Source of the DNA: Ooceraea biroi
Taxonomy: Eukaryota > Arthropoda > Insecta > Hymenoptera > Formicidae
DNA length: 64,000 nucleotides
Direction of reading: 5' to 3'
Assembly (NCBI RefSeq): GCF_003672135.1
Contig: NC_039515.1
Location: 11,842,001 to 11,906,000 of the forward strand
Positions 35,201-48,549 of the stretch are shown piece after piece. Within the stretch, counting starts at the first letter, position 1. Every line of letters begins with the position of its first letter. The notes beneath the pieces are model-generated. The model was not told the DNA's origin. It was given only the letters and a program-made list of their open reading frames with translations, and did no database searches. A program made the position numbers and the translations under genes.

Positions 35201-36881
35201 GAGTTGGTTTCGCTCAAACATGGCCGATCGTCACGTTTTTTCCTTCTTCTCCTCCCGATTAGATCGGCGCGAGATAGTTTCTCGTTACTTCTCCGCTTTA
35301 ATAAGATACTGGATTCATTTTAGAAAATGCGCTTGCAATGCAGTTTACACATGCGATGCGATTTTTTCTATTCCGCCATTAGATCAGGATTTCTATAAAA
35401 TTTTATTTGCGCGTGTAGACTTTGCGTAGAAGCTATCTTTGTATTATTCCGGAGAAAATCAATATTACTAAAATAAGCAATTTTGATGCTGTTGATTTGA
35501 TTTTATTTAAATAGCTTTGCACATTTCATTGTTGATAACTTGAAATAACATCGGCGAGTATTCTCTCTTTTACTTCCAGTCTCTTCCACGACTTGTTTCT
35601 ATACTTAACATTCCACTACTTTTTATCTCTACAATGTAATGATATTTATTTAATTAATTAATTTTATTTAATTAATTAATAAAGTTTTAAATAAAAAGTT
35701 AAAAGCGAAGTTTTTGTAATATTACAAAGATTTCAGATTTTGTAACTCTCTCGTTACATATTTTATCGCAACATCGGAATCTTTTGCACGCAAATTTTGA
35801 AACAAGTATAATTATAAGAATGATAAATATTTTTAATGAAATTTTAGTTATTTCTGTGTTGTGTGATTTATATTTTCGTCTTATCTACTGCTAAAATATC
35901 ATTTTTATAGATATGTTGACACATATTTAATTCGAAACTGGTTTCAATGAAAAAAGTGGCTGATTATGCTTCTTTATTGCTCTTCATCAACGGCTACAAT
36001 GTATTCCTTTTCGATTTGTCAGCTTGATTTCTTTATCCGCTTTGTCCGACAAATTCTCCAGCCAACGTTCCCAAGTGGAACAAGCTGGGAGCAATGATAT
36101 TATTTTCTCATTGATGATTACGCTGTGGAACTCTGAATCTTTATAGAACATTTATGATATGCTACGATGTTCCACGATCGTAAGGTATTTTTGTATTTCT
36201 GCACGTGTAGAGAATTCCGCAATATCTTAAGCACATCTTCGCTATACATTACGCATTTTTTGCGATTCTTCTTCTAACTTCGTTGACATCCTTTAAATGA
36301 AGTCAGAGATGTTGTGTTTGATAGTCACTAAATAAATAATAAAACAGACAGCCTTTTTATTTTATACACGAACAAATGTTAAGTAAGCGCTCAATATCTT
36401 CCACAATTAAATGGTAAAAATATTAACGCAGCGAACGACTGAGATCTACAGATACACTATATTTTCGTTATGTGAACCACCACGAGGATTCCATTGAATT
36501 TCTACTGGACTTCAGCAGATATCGTCAATATCCCGCTACCGAAATAGAAAACACTTCACACGAGAGCCACGACCATTTGATTTCGATATTTCTTGCGCAT
36601 GCAGGATCGACTGTTCTTCATGTCTGGTACGCACTGGCAAAACAAAAATCTACTATCGAAAAATAAAATCGACGCTACCACGAAATTTCTTTATGAAACA
36701 TTTTGAAATTTTTGGCAGATGAGCAACAGAGTATCTCGATTCGTACCGGTTTTGATTGAAATGCTTGCTTTTAACTGCAATTATGTATTTCGAGTGTTCT
36801 CTTTTGGAACTTAGAAGCTTTAGAACTTTGCTGGTTTGCAAATAATTCGATTTTACCGCTGACTCTTTTTCGATTTTTATG
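32283..36881. other. Host DNA, no gene recognised
   Basis: Mostly AT-rich. A GC-richer block at about 34500-35430 has several overlapping open frames; the longest is 197 codons from a non-ATG start at 34540. Within it, about 34785-34890 consists of alternating purine-pyrimidine words (GTATGCGTA, GCGCACGCGCATACG, CACATGCATGTG). I recognise no protein domain. The rest, including ATTAATTAATTTTATTTAAT near 35655, shows no structure I can name. Confidence 0.4.

Positions 36882-36909
<28 letters not shown>
36882..36909. repeat. (TA)n microsatellite
   Basis: An uninterrupted run of about 14 TA units; likely length-polymorphic. Confidence 0.95.
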
Positions 36910-36912
<3 letters not shown>

Positions 36913-37215
36913 GACTAGCTTTAATATCTGGCCTTGCCCGGTAGAGTTTGCATTAAACAGTGTTTAATTGACTTGTAGTAGGTATAGATATATATAATAG
37001 TATAGATAGATTATTTCCTCTAAAAAGAATTATTAAAAAAAAATAAAGACATTAAGACCTTCTTCTCGTCAAGAGGAACAAAGTGATATAACACACTTGT
37101 GGGTACAGTTCATGTTTATTGAGAAAACGCATTTAAAAATTTTTAAATTTATAATAGTATAGAGTATAGATATAGATTTTATGAGAAATATATTAAAAAT
37201 AAATCTATGTATGTA

Positions 37216-37412
37216 TTAGGTCATTAATTAAGTAATCCGGGTCGCGTCTAGATAGAGATACAAATGTAGCGATGTTTTAGAGAATTTTGTTTTTTAAAGG
37301 TTTCCTATCCTGCTAAAAGTAATATAAAATAAGCTATGTTGTGCTGCCATAAGTATGTGTTTAATTTGATTCATCAGCATCTAAACATGACTCGGATTGG
37401 TTAATGACCTAA
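37216..37412 (+). mobile_element. MITE-C copy D (most complete copy)
   Basis: A 197-bp element with TA immediately outside both ends (37214-37215 and 37413-37414). The left end TTAGGTCATTAATTAAGTAA is mirrored by the right end ...GGTTAATGACCTAA. The body has the family blocks GTAGCGATGTTTTAGAGAAT, TTTTTTAAAGGTTTCCTATC and TATGTTGTGCTGCCATAAGT. It is a good reference copy because both ends and the body are present. Confidence 0.85.
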
Positions 37413-39538
37413 TATAATACATGATGTATATTTTATGAGAGAAATGGTATTAAAAATATACCTATGTATATACATGCATCTCAAGAGATATTATAAGATT
37501 TATCTATCTGCATATAAATTTGCAACGTATGAAAAGAAAATTCTTATTTATTGACTTTTCGTTAGCACAAAATTGCAACTCATCTTCTCTGCGAAATCTT
37601 TAACTTCGATCTTTCAATCTGCAATCCGCCAGGTAAAAATTTATAAAATTGGGACTTCACCGTAGCCGTTATCGGCTTATAAATATCGATTTCCTAACAA
37701 CTGAGTTCTTGAAAAAGCCGTGTATAACTGCCGAACGATTTATATCGCAGCAGGTGTAACTAAAGGCGGATCTTTATTTACAGGCACGCGGCGGATACGC
37801 ATCGGCATTTCTTTTTATTGAGATGCACCTTGTAAAGAACACGGATATGTAGCCATCCAAGAAAACAGAAGCGCGCGGAGCGGAGATGTGCGAAGTGTAC
37901 GTGCAGACGGTTGCGCCGCTTTAGAATGAGGATTTATGTTCCCAAGCGAGACGTAAACAATGCGCGAGACGCAACGATAAATCCGCGGCGAGGCCTGCTC
38001 CCTATGTTATACGTTACGTAGGTCTAGAAAAATGCCGTTTTCTGCTCTATTGCCGAAATTACATGTCGCCATTACCCTTGCCACGCAAACGTGTGCATGA
38101 CGTGAAACTCGTGATTCGCTAACATTTAACATATTTCGATAAATTATAACAGATAACACTCGTAAAAGTTTAGTAACGGTATGATATGACGAATGCTATT
38201 AAGCACGCTAAAAGAGAAGGATCGAACGTTGCGAGTTAATGCGCCATAAAGTTGCAACAATATCACCTATAGTGACGTTTACAAGCGCGTTAATGGCCGC
38301 GCTTTATTAATAAACTATTAATACAGAAGATGCATCGACTCTTACTCATCGGTCCCCGCTATTATGCAGCAAAACTCAAATGAGAAAGAGGACGAGAAAT
38401 GTTAAGTACTTGTCTCTGAATCGCGTATTTAGCCATGTGTATTAGTTTGGCGTATACAATGTTGCAATTACAGCGATTACAGTAATTTTAGACGAGAGAT
38501 TTTAAACGAGAGAGAGAGAGACAAAAATATCAGAATATTTTCGAATAGCAGTAAATTCAGCATCGGCTCCCGTAATGCCTGCGCATTTGTATTAGAGTAA
38601 GACAATTTGCATTTAATTGAGCGAGGTTTATTCCTCCGTAATAACACGTCGAGTATGCCGACTTGGACTTGCGAGTGCAGCAAGGTTGCACCGTGGATTC
38701 ATCGACGGACATATAAATCGTTCGCGTGAAAGGGTTCGTGATGGCGAAACCGCGACGGAGGGCTTCGCCCATAAGGTACACGCGAATACCAGCGGAGATG
38801 TCTATGGCGATAAAATGACACTGGCGATTATACTTAAACGTCTCTCCCCAACCTCTTCGCACAATTGTCTCCCATTGACACACAATCCCTTAATTGAACT
38901 TTTTATTAAACACTGCACACGTGCGTCGCTTCTTGTGCTACTATGGTATGTTCACTGTGACAACGGACGACAACGAAGAATCAACGATTTCGTCATCGAA
39001 CCGAATAAAATGTCATTGTTGAACACGGCAGATTTGGAGAGCTTCACCCGCGAAACTACTTTGAACATTAATGAAACTAATTTGAATATTAAATATTTTA
39101 CTTCAGCTATATCCATATTTGCGACACTTAAAAATAATTCCCGACGGATCTGCCGACACTGCGAAGTTCAGTTTGAGTACTCGCGGGAAGACCATCGCGC
39201 ACTGTCAGAGAAATCGCGGTATGCCGACGGCGATGGTAAAAGGTTTGATAGAAAGACTCGACTTCGAAAGAAGAACCCTTTCTCTGGCGGTTTTACAACG
39301 TAGTAAATAAGGAACTTTCTCCTAACCCTTTTTAGCGAAGAGTCAGGTGGCGCATCAGCAATCCGTGAGGCTGCTTTCACCATTCCAGGTCATCTCTTTA
39401 TCCCTCGTATTCTTACAAAGCGTTTCATAAAGTAACTAATAATTAAAAAAAGTATCTATTGAAAAACTTCGCCACGTAAAAATTTATATATTGAAGCTTA
39501 CAGTTGATTACCATTTTTTATTTTATTTCTAATTGCAG
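37413..39538. other. Host DNA, no gene recognised
   Basis: AT-rich DNA with a GC-richer block near 37780-38010. A 228-codon plus-strand open frame at 38617-39303 starts from TTG, has its first internal Met well inside, and overlaps open frames on the minus strand. I recognise no domain and do not call it a gene. Confidence 0.4.
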
Positions 39539-39583
39539 ATTATTAGCATGCTAAGCTGCCAAACTACCAAACTCTGAAGAACG
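39539..39583 (+). other. Possible 45-bp non-coding exon bounded by good splice sites
   Basis: A pyrimidine-rich tract ending ATTTCTAATTGCAG precedes 39539, and ACG|GTAAGT follows 39583. Both are close to the insect splice consensus. All three forward frames of the 45 bases contain a stop, so if real it is a UTR or lncRNA exon. Pairs of such sites also occur by chance at this density. Confidence 0.2.
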
Positions 39584-40430
39584 GTAAGTCTCGAACGTTG
39601 CATGAAATGATTGTAGATAATTGCAGATTTTCCGGTAACATTAGAGAAATACTAGCACGGCGAAGAAACGGGTTATATCGTCAAGAAATTTATCATAATT
39701 TGAGGTAGCAGCCATTAAAGCGGCGTTATGCTCGTCTTATTTCGCACAGACATAATCTGAATTTGTAAAAAGCGGTTTTTATAGTCCTGTAATTTGCGCT
39801 GGTATGCATATAAAATAGTGCAACGGGTTGCTGTAAAAGATTCACAGGGACGATTACGTGGAAATAAAAATGACAATGTATCAAAGAAATGGATTGCATC
39901 CGCAAGAAACTAGTCGTAATGCAACAAGAAGTATCCTAGTAATTTTCTCGGCGCTGCCGACTTTCTAGAATGACGATGAAGAACCGCTGAAGCGAAACCG
40001 CACGTGTTTTATTACAGGTTTAATTGCAAGTATCCTCGTAGTTGTACTTTACGCTGACCATAGCCAAGGAAAATGTAAAATATAGTCGTGATTATACAAT
40101 GCCTTTAAGAAATTCTTCTCGTTTATCGTGTCATGCATGTTTAGTGTGGCATGTATCGATGAAAAATAACATTACAGAGTTTTGTCGTTCATGACAGTTT
40201 ATGAATTTTATCTTCTTGGCTCGTGATAAACTCGAATATTGTTCTCTCCTCAGTCCTATTGGTCTTGACAGGGGGTAGTGACTTCTCTTTTTCGTATATA
40301 CGTGTTGCGCATACAGATTATGTACATATATATCGAATATTGTATAAGATAAAATATATGTAGATTGGATTATACATGTATACAATATCAGATAAAACAT
40401 CAATCAATCTCAAAAGTGAGAGATATCATA

Positions 40431-40642
40431 TTAGATTATTAACTAACGTAAGTAATCCGAGTCGCATCTAGATGCCGACGAATCAAACGCATACTTATAC
40501 TTATGACATCATGATATAGCTTATCGTATTAATTTTATAGCAGGATAGGCAACCTTTAAAGAACAAAAACTAAAACTCTGCGAAACATCGCGACTGTCTA
40601 GACGACCTAAACGCGATCTGGATTACTTAGTTAATGACCTAA
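40431..40642 (-). mobile_element. MITE-C copy E (inverted orientation)
   Basis: A 212-bp copy in the opposite orientation to the others. It starts TTAGATTATTAACTAACGTA and ends GGATTACTTAGTTAATGACC followed by TAA. The interior reads as the reverse complement of the family blocks (for example ATTAATTTTATAGCAGGATA). TA precedes the left end; the right flank (CA) has lost it. Confidence 0.8.
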
Positions 40643-42699
40643 CACATATAGAGAAAATGTTTCAAGATTACCTACAATATTACGTGTTGACTATAAATGT
40701 TTTTTTAAGAACTTTAGATTCTCTGCTTCCTGCGTTTTCTTCTCTTAATTTCACGGTAGTGCAAAAATATTGCAAGCGAATTTTCATTTTCTTCGTCTTC
40801 GTAAACTCACCCTCTCTCGCGTGCCCACCCCGATATATCTCTTTCCAATGATTCCGTTAGTCGTGGGAGAGATGTAATTTATAACTTCCCTAAGAGGTAG
40901 TTTGTAAAGTACAACGCCATTATAAATTCATGTTTACGTCGGGCAGCGAGTCAGTGGCGGCGGCCACGGCGTTGCAGTTCGAAAACGCGCACGAAGAACG
41001 CGGCGTTTTGCACTTTGCGACACACCCTGCGCCGTTAATTCGTTACTTTACTTCACCCTTTACGGCGGATAGGTACGATTTTCTTCGCAATTTATAGTAA
41101 CCGATATCGTCGATGACCATTCGTATTCGAAAACGAGCCGACGCTCTTCTTATCTTCTCTCTCGCTTTCGCGTGAATTCTCTCTTCTTTTCAAACGAAAC
41201 ACATTTCTATCGCGACGATTTAACGCATATGTCGATATACTCGCATGTACTCGAAAGCTGGTAACCGCGTAACGCAAGTTCGCGAGCACTCTAGACGATT
41301 CCGTGCAATTTCGAAGAGTAAGTACACAGCTTCATAGCGCAACCCTTTCACGAATGCATCTGAGGGATTATACCGATCATAGATCTTTCGAAACTACTCT
41401 ACGGCGTTAAGCTGAATCTGTTTCGAATCTTATTCGTCAGCTCGTTGCGAATGTATGAGAACGCGGTTCTTATTAAAGTGTAGCACGTAATATTATATCA
41501 CAGTTATCTAACACTAGAATTTCACGAATTTGCAATTGCAAAGGCTTGCACGATGGTGTATGCACACGCGAACGTAAGCATATTAGTGATGTACGTATGT
41601 GTGCGAGTTACTGCAGAGACGGGCAGAAATTAATTAAGCACAACCAGCATTCGCTATGAATTTCAGGGTTAATATCGTAAGACGAGCAAGGTAATTGCGA
41701 TTCCATTTTATATCGAATTAATTGACGCCGTTATGCTGTAGTTTTCGCGCTTCTCCACTGTGAACTTTTGCAGTTCTCTCGCGCGATACGCGATGTTTCA
41801 AGGCATTTTAAGACGCTTTAATACTTGCATGGTAGACATGTCGCCGCGTATCTCGTTTTGGATAACTGTTAAGTGTATTTCATTCTTGACTTTGCGATAT
41901 AATAAAAAACGTTTGCGAGCGTCCGGTCTCAATTTTGACAAGATTTAGTCGTTTTAGGACATTTTAAATTAAGGAGCGTATTTTTATAAGTAGTTCTTCA
42001 TGTAATTCCTCGTGTAATACACTAACAAATTGAAGCAACGTCAATAAGAATTTTGACTAAGACATTTTTTCATATTATATACTCTCGCATCGTATGTTTC
42101 GATTAGATGATAAAAACGCAGCCAATAAATTTTTAATATATTAATAAATACTATGTAGTGTAATAGATCAGTTTAATAGTTTAAACAGAAATTTTCTATT
42201 AAGAAGCCATATGTGTGATGGAAAAAAACAAACGTTGTCCAACCTGTCTTTCGTAGATATTTATATTGATCTATTCCTTTTTCATGCAAGAACGCAATTC
42301 CATTTATGTTGCAAGATTATCGAATATCTCTTCCATGCAAAGATATCTAAAAGATAGATGAGTCCCATCATGCGCGGCAAAAACATAGCAATAAATTATT
42401 CAAGTAATGAATTTTCGTATCGATGCGTATCTCTGCAACTTTTAATTAAATATATTGCAAGTTTCTAATATATGATAACTGTGCAAATTAATTTCATCCA
42501 CGTACGGTTGTGTTATCAGCATTGGAAGGTTTCTGCTCGAACACGATCCAATTAAGACGATATTTGTCGCGGATACCAGCGGAGCGACGACTACCTCGAC
42601 TATTTAGACGCAGAAGTCGTGGATTACGTTTCCATTATTTCGAAAGTTGCCAGAACCGTGGAGATACGGAGCGTTGCATTTCCTATCCCACGTTCCATG
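40643..42699. other. Host DNA with a small GC-rich island near 40930-41040, no gene recognised
   Basis: The island includes GGCGGCGGCCACGGCG and several CpG-rich words. Nothing coding is recognised. The rest is AT-rich. Confidence 0.4.
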
Positions 42700-43190
42700 A
42701 TGGCTGACAACGACGACGTCTCGTACGCCCCACTCCATCCGCGCGCGGCTCTCTCACAAAAGCGACGGGTCCAGAAGGACGAGCCTAGCCTAACCTAACC
42801 CTTACTTAAGCTCCCTTTTGCACTTGGCAGCCATGTTGCTCCGAGGGTTGGGCCACCAAAACGACGGCGACTCATTGGCCAGGAGAAGAAGGAGAGAGAA
42901 AGAGAGAGAAAACTGGCTCCCTCCATTTCCGTCTTGCTCCGTCTCTCGCTGTCTCTCATTCCGCCTCCGTCCCTTCCGTCACAGCTTTCCTTATCTAACA
43001 TCCCCTACAGAGTGTCTGTCTGTCTTCTTCCCATTTTTTTTACTCTCAACTGATGACTTTGCCCGTCTCCGTCCGTTTCATTCTAAATTCCGTTCCTGTC
43101 TTTACTCTCCTTGCTCTTGCTCTTCTCTTCGTACCCGCAAATTTCACCTCTCTATCTCGCCACTGGTCTCTTCGTCGCGGTAAAGATAGT
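42690..43190. promoter_or_regulatory. CpG-rich and pyrimidine-rich island
   Basis: This begins with a GCCATCATGG-type site (CCATGATGGC, 42695-42704). A short telomere-like string, CCTAGCCTAACCTAACCC, follows near 42784, then GGCAGCCATG, CATTGGCC (inverted CCAAT), a purine tract (GAGAAGAAGGAGAGAGAAAG) and about 250 bases of CT-rich DNA. The composition is that of an insect promoter or 5' UTR region. Open frames here are low-complexity and occur on both strands, so none is called. Confidence 0.35.
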
Positions 43191-45419
43191 TTTATTTTTT
43201 ATTATTCCTCATGTTTGTCGGACATGTTCAGAGTCATCCTCCGACTATGTAGCTCTTTGCGTCCTGCCATGGGGCTACGTGAAATTTATTTCGCGAGTTC
43301 GATATTCTAGATATCGCGATGTCCATGAAGGAAAAGCATTGCATTTGTGAGTGATGGTAACAAAATATCTCATTCGAAAATCTAAATTATTCTTTTAATT
43401 TTTTGTATATTTTATATATTTAAGTGGTACATAAAGCCTTTCAGTGATTTTATCTACATAATTGTTCAAAACTCACATAAGCGACAATTTTTATTTTTAT
43501 ATAATATTTAATAAGAAATTATATTTATGATAATGTTCTTGCATTTTATTCAACTGCAACTGTTCTATGATATTAAATATTTTAATCAGCAATGTCTAAT
43601 GTTCCTCTAATCCGGTTGAAGATATTATATTATTATATTATATTATTATTATGATTTTGTATGGAAGGAAGAAATTATACGAATAAAGAAACTTTTTATA
43701 ATAAAAATATTGAGTAAAAATTGAACAAAACCAGTTATGATTTTATGAGTTTCATGGAATTTTTGAGAAGTTTACTGTGTATAGAAAAACATATAAAAAT
43801 CATATAAGCCTTCATAATAAAATGATTAACTTACCTGTCACTGCTAATCTCTCTGAACAACATACATTTTGCATCTTATACATATATGAATTCGCTCAAT
43901 TCGCTTACCGGAAATTGAATGACTCTTAGCTTATTCTAACAAAAAAGTGAAATTTACTCTTATATTAACCAATCCTTTTCTGACCATCTAATAACTTCTA
44001 TTTTTATTGCCTACAACGAAAGTAGATACTTTCTCCAACCCTTTTTTTTCAATAGACACACGATCCGCCGCTCACTTCTATTCCTCCTTACGGTTTTTCT
44101 TCTTTTTAACCCTTTCATGAGAACCTTAAAAGAAAGTTATTCTTGGAGCAATAATACCTGAAGAAAATTTTGTTTTGATGATATTATGTTCAAATAAACT
44201 GAGATTTACTTTTTGTTTATTTCGATAGCGATCTATTAATACATATTGTAATACATATTTTATTCTAATTTAATTTTAATAAGGAATCTACACGATAAAG
44301 CTAACTTTGTAACTTGTAATTTTTACGTACCGTGAGCGTATGAATATTGTGTTATATACTTGTTTTTTCGTATAAAAACATATTTTGTGGTATTTGACAG
44401 TGTATATATTATATCAATTAGTATAACATAATTAGAAAAATGAAAAGTAATTAACTTAAGGTGTTCTTTATGTATAATTATATTATGGTTATTGTAATTA
44501 ATGTGATTACACTATACTTTAAAAGACAAATTTCATAAAATTTATAAGATAAAATAATTAAAAAATATGTGAAAATATTTTTCATATTTAAGTTTTAAAT
44601 ATTTAAAAACAAAATTAATGTAAGTCATGTAAGAAATTGAGAGAGAATACGTTGTAATTTTTTATGCATTTTTCTTAGTTCATTATAAATTGTATATACA
44701 TATATACATATCTTATTTTCTTAAGATATTACTTATCATATATTTAATTCTCATTGAATACTGTATATAATGTACATATGTTTAATATATTTATCTAAAC
44801 AAAGGATATTTATGTAGAAAAAGAGAATTTAAAAGTTTATTATTGTTTATATTATTTTATTTTTGTTTAAGGTTTTATTTATTTACTAATCATGATCTAT
44901 AATGAAAATGTAATATTATCATGTATTGATATAATATTATTCAATACAGAATGGGATAAATATGTATACATTAATATTAAAAATTACTTCTATATGTGAA
45001 AGGAAATTTAACGTTTACTTATGTGTATAAGATAAAAAATATATCATATTTTTTATAAATTATATTATATATTATTACTAATATTTCTACAGCATTATGC
45101 TTGATTTGAAAGATGCAATAATCATTAAAAATACTCGAAAAATAATTTACTTTTGTGTTTACAAAAGATACATATATTTATCTATACATGTAATAATGTC
45201 ATGGATATATAATCTATCTCAAAACATATATCTAACGTTATAAGTAATAGAATAATAATATCTTAAATATATCAATATATGTAATTATGTTTACAATGTT
45301 TACATTATTATATTTTATACATTTAATGAATTCGTTATGTACAATGTAACATACAACTATCAAAATTTATTATATTAAACATTTTTAATAAATACCATAC
45401 TCTCAGATTTCAGCAATTG
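43191..45419. other. Very AT-rich block, no gene recognised
   Basis: About 2.2 kb of strongly AT-rich DNA with short ATT/TTA tandems (for example near 43630-43655). There are no inverted-repeat ends and no coding signal. Confidence 0.5.
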
Positions 45420-45850
45420 AAGTAACTAAAGTACGCGTACACTTGGCGCAAGACACTACCGTGCCTCTTGTTATTATGTTCTACTCTTATCTTTCTATTT
45501 ATATATTCTCTATCTTTTTAAGATTTTATATTTTATAGCATGAAGATTATTGATATCTGGAGAATTGCGCTGATGAAAAAATCCAACGTCGTTCGGTGTA
45601 GCCTCCTGTTACGTATACTGAAGGTATACCGGACAGGAATACACTCAGGATACATTCAGTATACGTACAGGGGGTTTCACATTCCTCATCGAATAGTGCT
45701 TCATCATCAATGGGTGCCCCAGCCTCAGGATGTCAATGCTGATAAGATGGACGACCGTCTGGTATTACGTATAGTAGTCTAATGTTACATCTCCCGGAAG
45801 TGCTGGCACGTTGCGACAGGCGACCTCGATTATTAATCCCTTCCATTTTC
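45420..45850 (+). other. Isolated GC-richer block in AT-rich DNA, possible exon or regulatory element
   Basis: A sharp compositional island. TATTTTATAG, a fair acceptor, lies just before an ATG-started 80-codon frame (45540-45782, beginning MKIIDIWRIALMKKSN). The protein is not recognised. Imperfect GTATAC/ATACAG words recur around 45615-45670. It may be a single exon, a regulatory element or chance. Confidence 0.2.
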
Positions 45851-46428
45851 CAGTCAGGTAAAATTTCGGTGAAATATAAGTAATATGAAATAATATCATA
45901 GATTTGCTCTTCGATTTCGTGTTCATATTCACTTTACTGCAGACGATGCAACGATGTGAGCGATAATTTGCGATGACCCAATTGAAATGAACACGTTTTA
46001 AGCATCAGGACGTGTATTCATATGCGTTTCATGGCTGCACTCCCTAGTTTGCCTACACATAAATAACACCCAAGTTATTAATGAATATTAAAACCTGATT
46101 GATAAGGTTGGGTAATCGAAAGATTTATCTCAGAGTCGCTTGGGGACAATAGGTTGGCAGATCTAGTCATGCATCTCTGAAAGAATTTCATGCAAGTAAA
46201 AGGGCAGAGAATAATAATTAATCGGCCATAAAATTTTATCGTTCCATGGCCCATGAACGAAACCATGATCTCTTAAAGCCCATGAAGTTTCGAAGCCCAA
46301 CGTGCCGGGATGTTAGACCGGTTGCCTGCTGTTTGGGCTACTGCAAGAGTCTTTCACCGAAATGAAAGCCGTGTCGAGTGAAAATCGATCAATATTCGTC
46401 TACTTGCAAGCATGCATTGTTATTCGTG

Positions 46429-46454
46429 TATATATATATATATATATATATATA
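46429..46454. repeat. (TA)n microsatellite
   Basis: An uninterrupted run of about 13 TA units. Confidence 0.95.
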
Positions 46455-46599
46455 CAATATATGTTTACTATTTTATTAGTAATTTTATTAGTAATTATCA
46501 TAATTAAATTTAGAATTATTTGTAGACTATGAAACAGAAAATTCGAAAGTATACTGACCTGTCATTATTGTTACACTGTCGTTTCCTCCTTTCTCCCTT

Positions 46600-48340
46600 C
46601 GGTCAGGTCAAGTTCCATGGCGTCATCATCGCGTAGATGTTGTATTCAAGCGTCGCCAACTGAAATGAACCGATACGTGAAATCTCTGACGTCGAATCCT
46701 TTTGATACATATTGAACACCGCACACTAAGGACTTCGAAGTTGTCGCGGACATTCAGAGTTCTCAATCACAACAGGCACTTCGACTTCGTCTTCACAATG
46801 TACGAATGACAGCTCCGCTCGGTTTACATGCTACGAGTGACGTTCACGGTGGATGCGCTCGGTTCGTTTCGTTCGCTGATTCGCCGAGTCGTGGTTTAGT
46901 GCGGAGGAGAGCGCCCAACGTAATGAGGAGAAAGAGAGATGGATTTCAACGACCGTGCGAGACAGAAAAGGAAAAAGGAAGAAAGAGAGTGAGAGAAACG
47001 GATGGGACGGAAAAGAGTGCGCGATCGGAAAGCGAAAATCGAGAGAGGAAGGTGAGCGCGGGAAGAAGAAAGACGAATAAACTGTCGTTCATACGTTAAG
47101 TGCCGACTGGAGGGCCGAAGAGATGCAACTGGGGACGGACGTTTCCTCGGCCTCGAGACGACGGTGATGCGTCTCGCGGATGACTGTCGGCGTCGCGGCG
47201 CTCCGGCGTTGCACGTCACTCGCGAGAATCGAGTCCCTTCGTTTCTTCGCGTTGCCGGCTGCCCTGGCCGCCTAGATTTCTCGTCGCCCAGGAACGTGCC
47301 GCGAGCGACGAAGCGGCTTCCTCTGACAGCGGTTGGCCGACGATGCCGTAAGAGTAGTGCCGGGCCGACCTCGCGACGCCGACGCCATGCGGCGTCGCTC
47401 TGTGCCCGGCTGCGTCTAGGGACGAGCCACGTCAATGTTGTGTGGGTTTTCACCACCGCACACACGAATGCATGTACTCTTTGGATGCACGGGGGGTATA
47501 TAAAGTCGGGGTGGATATAGGGGCGACCGGGAGGGGCGGCTCTTGATAACGCGCAGGGTCGACCAACCCCTCTCACTCCATTTCTGTTCTGGCACTACCT
47601 CTCTCCCTCTTCTAAGCTTCCCCTCTTTGTCTTTCTCGCTGCATCCGAGCAATTTCTCTTTCTTCCGCATATCTGCTCTATCTATTCTTTCTCTTCATCT
47701 CTCCCTTCCTTTCTTTTTGCCCGCTTTTTATTCTCCTTTTCTTTCACGTTCATTGTCCCTGTTCGTTTGTATCATCTTCTATTTCTGTCTATTTCGTTCC
47801 ATCTTCTTCGTTTTTATCAGGGTCGATCAACCCTTCTCCGTTACCTGTTTTGCCTTTATTTACTTCTTTTCACTTCTATCTCCTCGTGTGTTTTCTCTAT
47901 CCACCGTATTCTCTATGTTCATCTTTTTCTTCTAAATGTTTCTCTTTCTCTCTCTGATCGTTTCTCCTCTCATACTATATTCTGTTTTTCTCGGCGCGCA
48001 GTTCTGCCGCTTTTGCCCTTCCTTCGAAGCGAGCCGGCGTCGATTTGATTTTGCCGCGTCTCTGTGTGCGATATCGCTTCGCTCCATGATCTCCCCACTG
48101 CTCGCAGCCTCTTGCGTGCGACAGCGAGCATGAGCTTCGTACAACTCCCCGTGGATCGAGAACATGGTGTAGCCTGGCGCCACCAGACGGCGTCTCCACA
48201 GAAACTCTTCGCCCCTGAATCGTGATGTTTTTATTGGGCGACGCTCTGTTTCATGAAAAAGAGAAAGAGAGAAAGTATATACGTACTGCGGTCCTCTTCC
48301 TGTACTTTTATCTCCCCCTTTCTCCGTTTCTCTTTCGTTC
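46600..48340 (+). promoter_or_regulatory. Large CpG island with TATA box and long CT-rich tract
   Basis: The longest GC-rich island in the window. A clean TATATAAAG occurs at 47497-47505 on the plus strand in a G-rich context. Downstream from about 47560 to 48000 the sequence is almost entirely pyrimidine on the plus strand. Upstream are purine-rich stretches with a donor-like AGGAAG|GTGAGC near 47052. Open frames (for example 46896-47576 minus, 47164-47520 plus, 46806-47099 plus) overlap on both strands, are Arg- or Ser-rich and look like GC-rich artefacts. A promoter with a first exon reading rightwards is my best guess. Confidence 0.4.
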
Positions 48341-48549
48341 TCGTAGACGCCAATTCAGTTTACTCTTTATCCAGTGTACGAGTAGAGTTGCGTGATATCA
48401 TGAGTTTGTTACAAAATTTCATAGTGGTGAAAATTATTAACTTGGTGTGTAAGTCGTTTGTGCATCGTAAATTGAAGAAATGGGTTGTACACGTCGAATT
48501 GAATCTGCAGACATGCCAAAAACAATTAATCAGATTTTTACGCTAAACC

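Noticed and set aside
38617..39303. 228-codon plus-strand open frame
   Set aside because: It starts at TTG, has no recognisable domain and overlaps open frames on the minus strand, so chance is the simplest explanation.
42784..42801. Telomere-like CCTAACCTAACCC
   Set aside because: Only two full CCTAA units plus partial ones; similar strings (CTAACCTAACC) occur inside mariner-1, so it is not evidence of an interstitial telomere.
46896..47576. 226-codon minus-strand open frame
   Set aside because: Arg/Ser/Pro-rich throughout, in the most GC-rich island and opposite other open frames, so it looks like a composition artefact.
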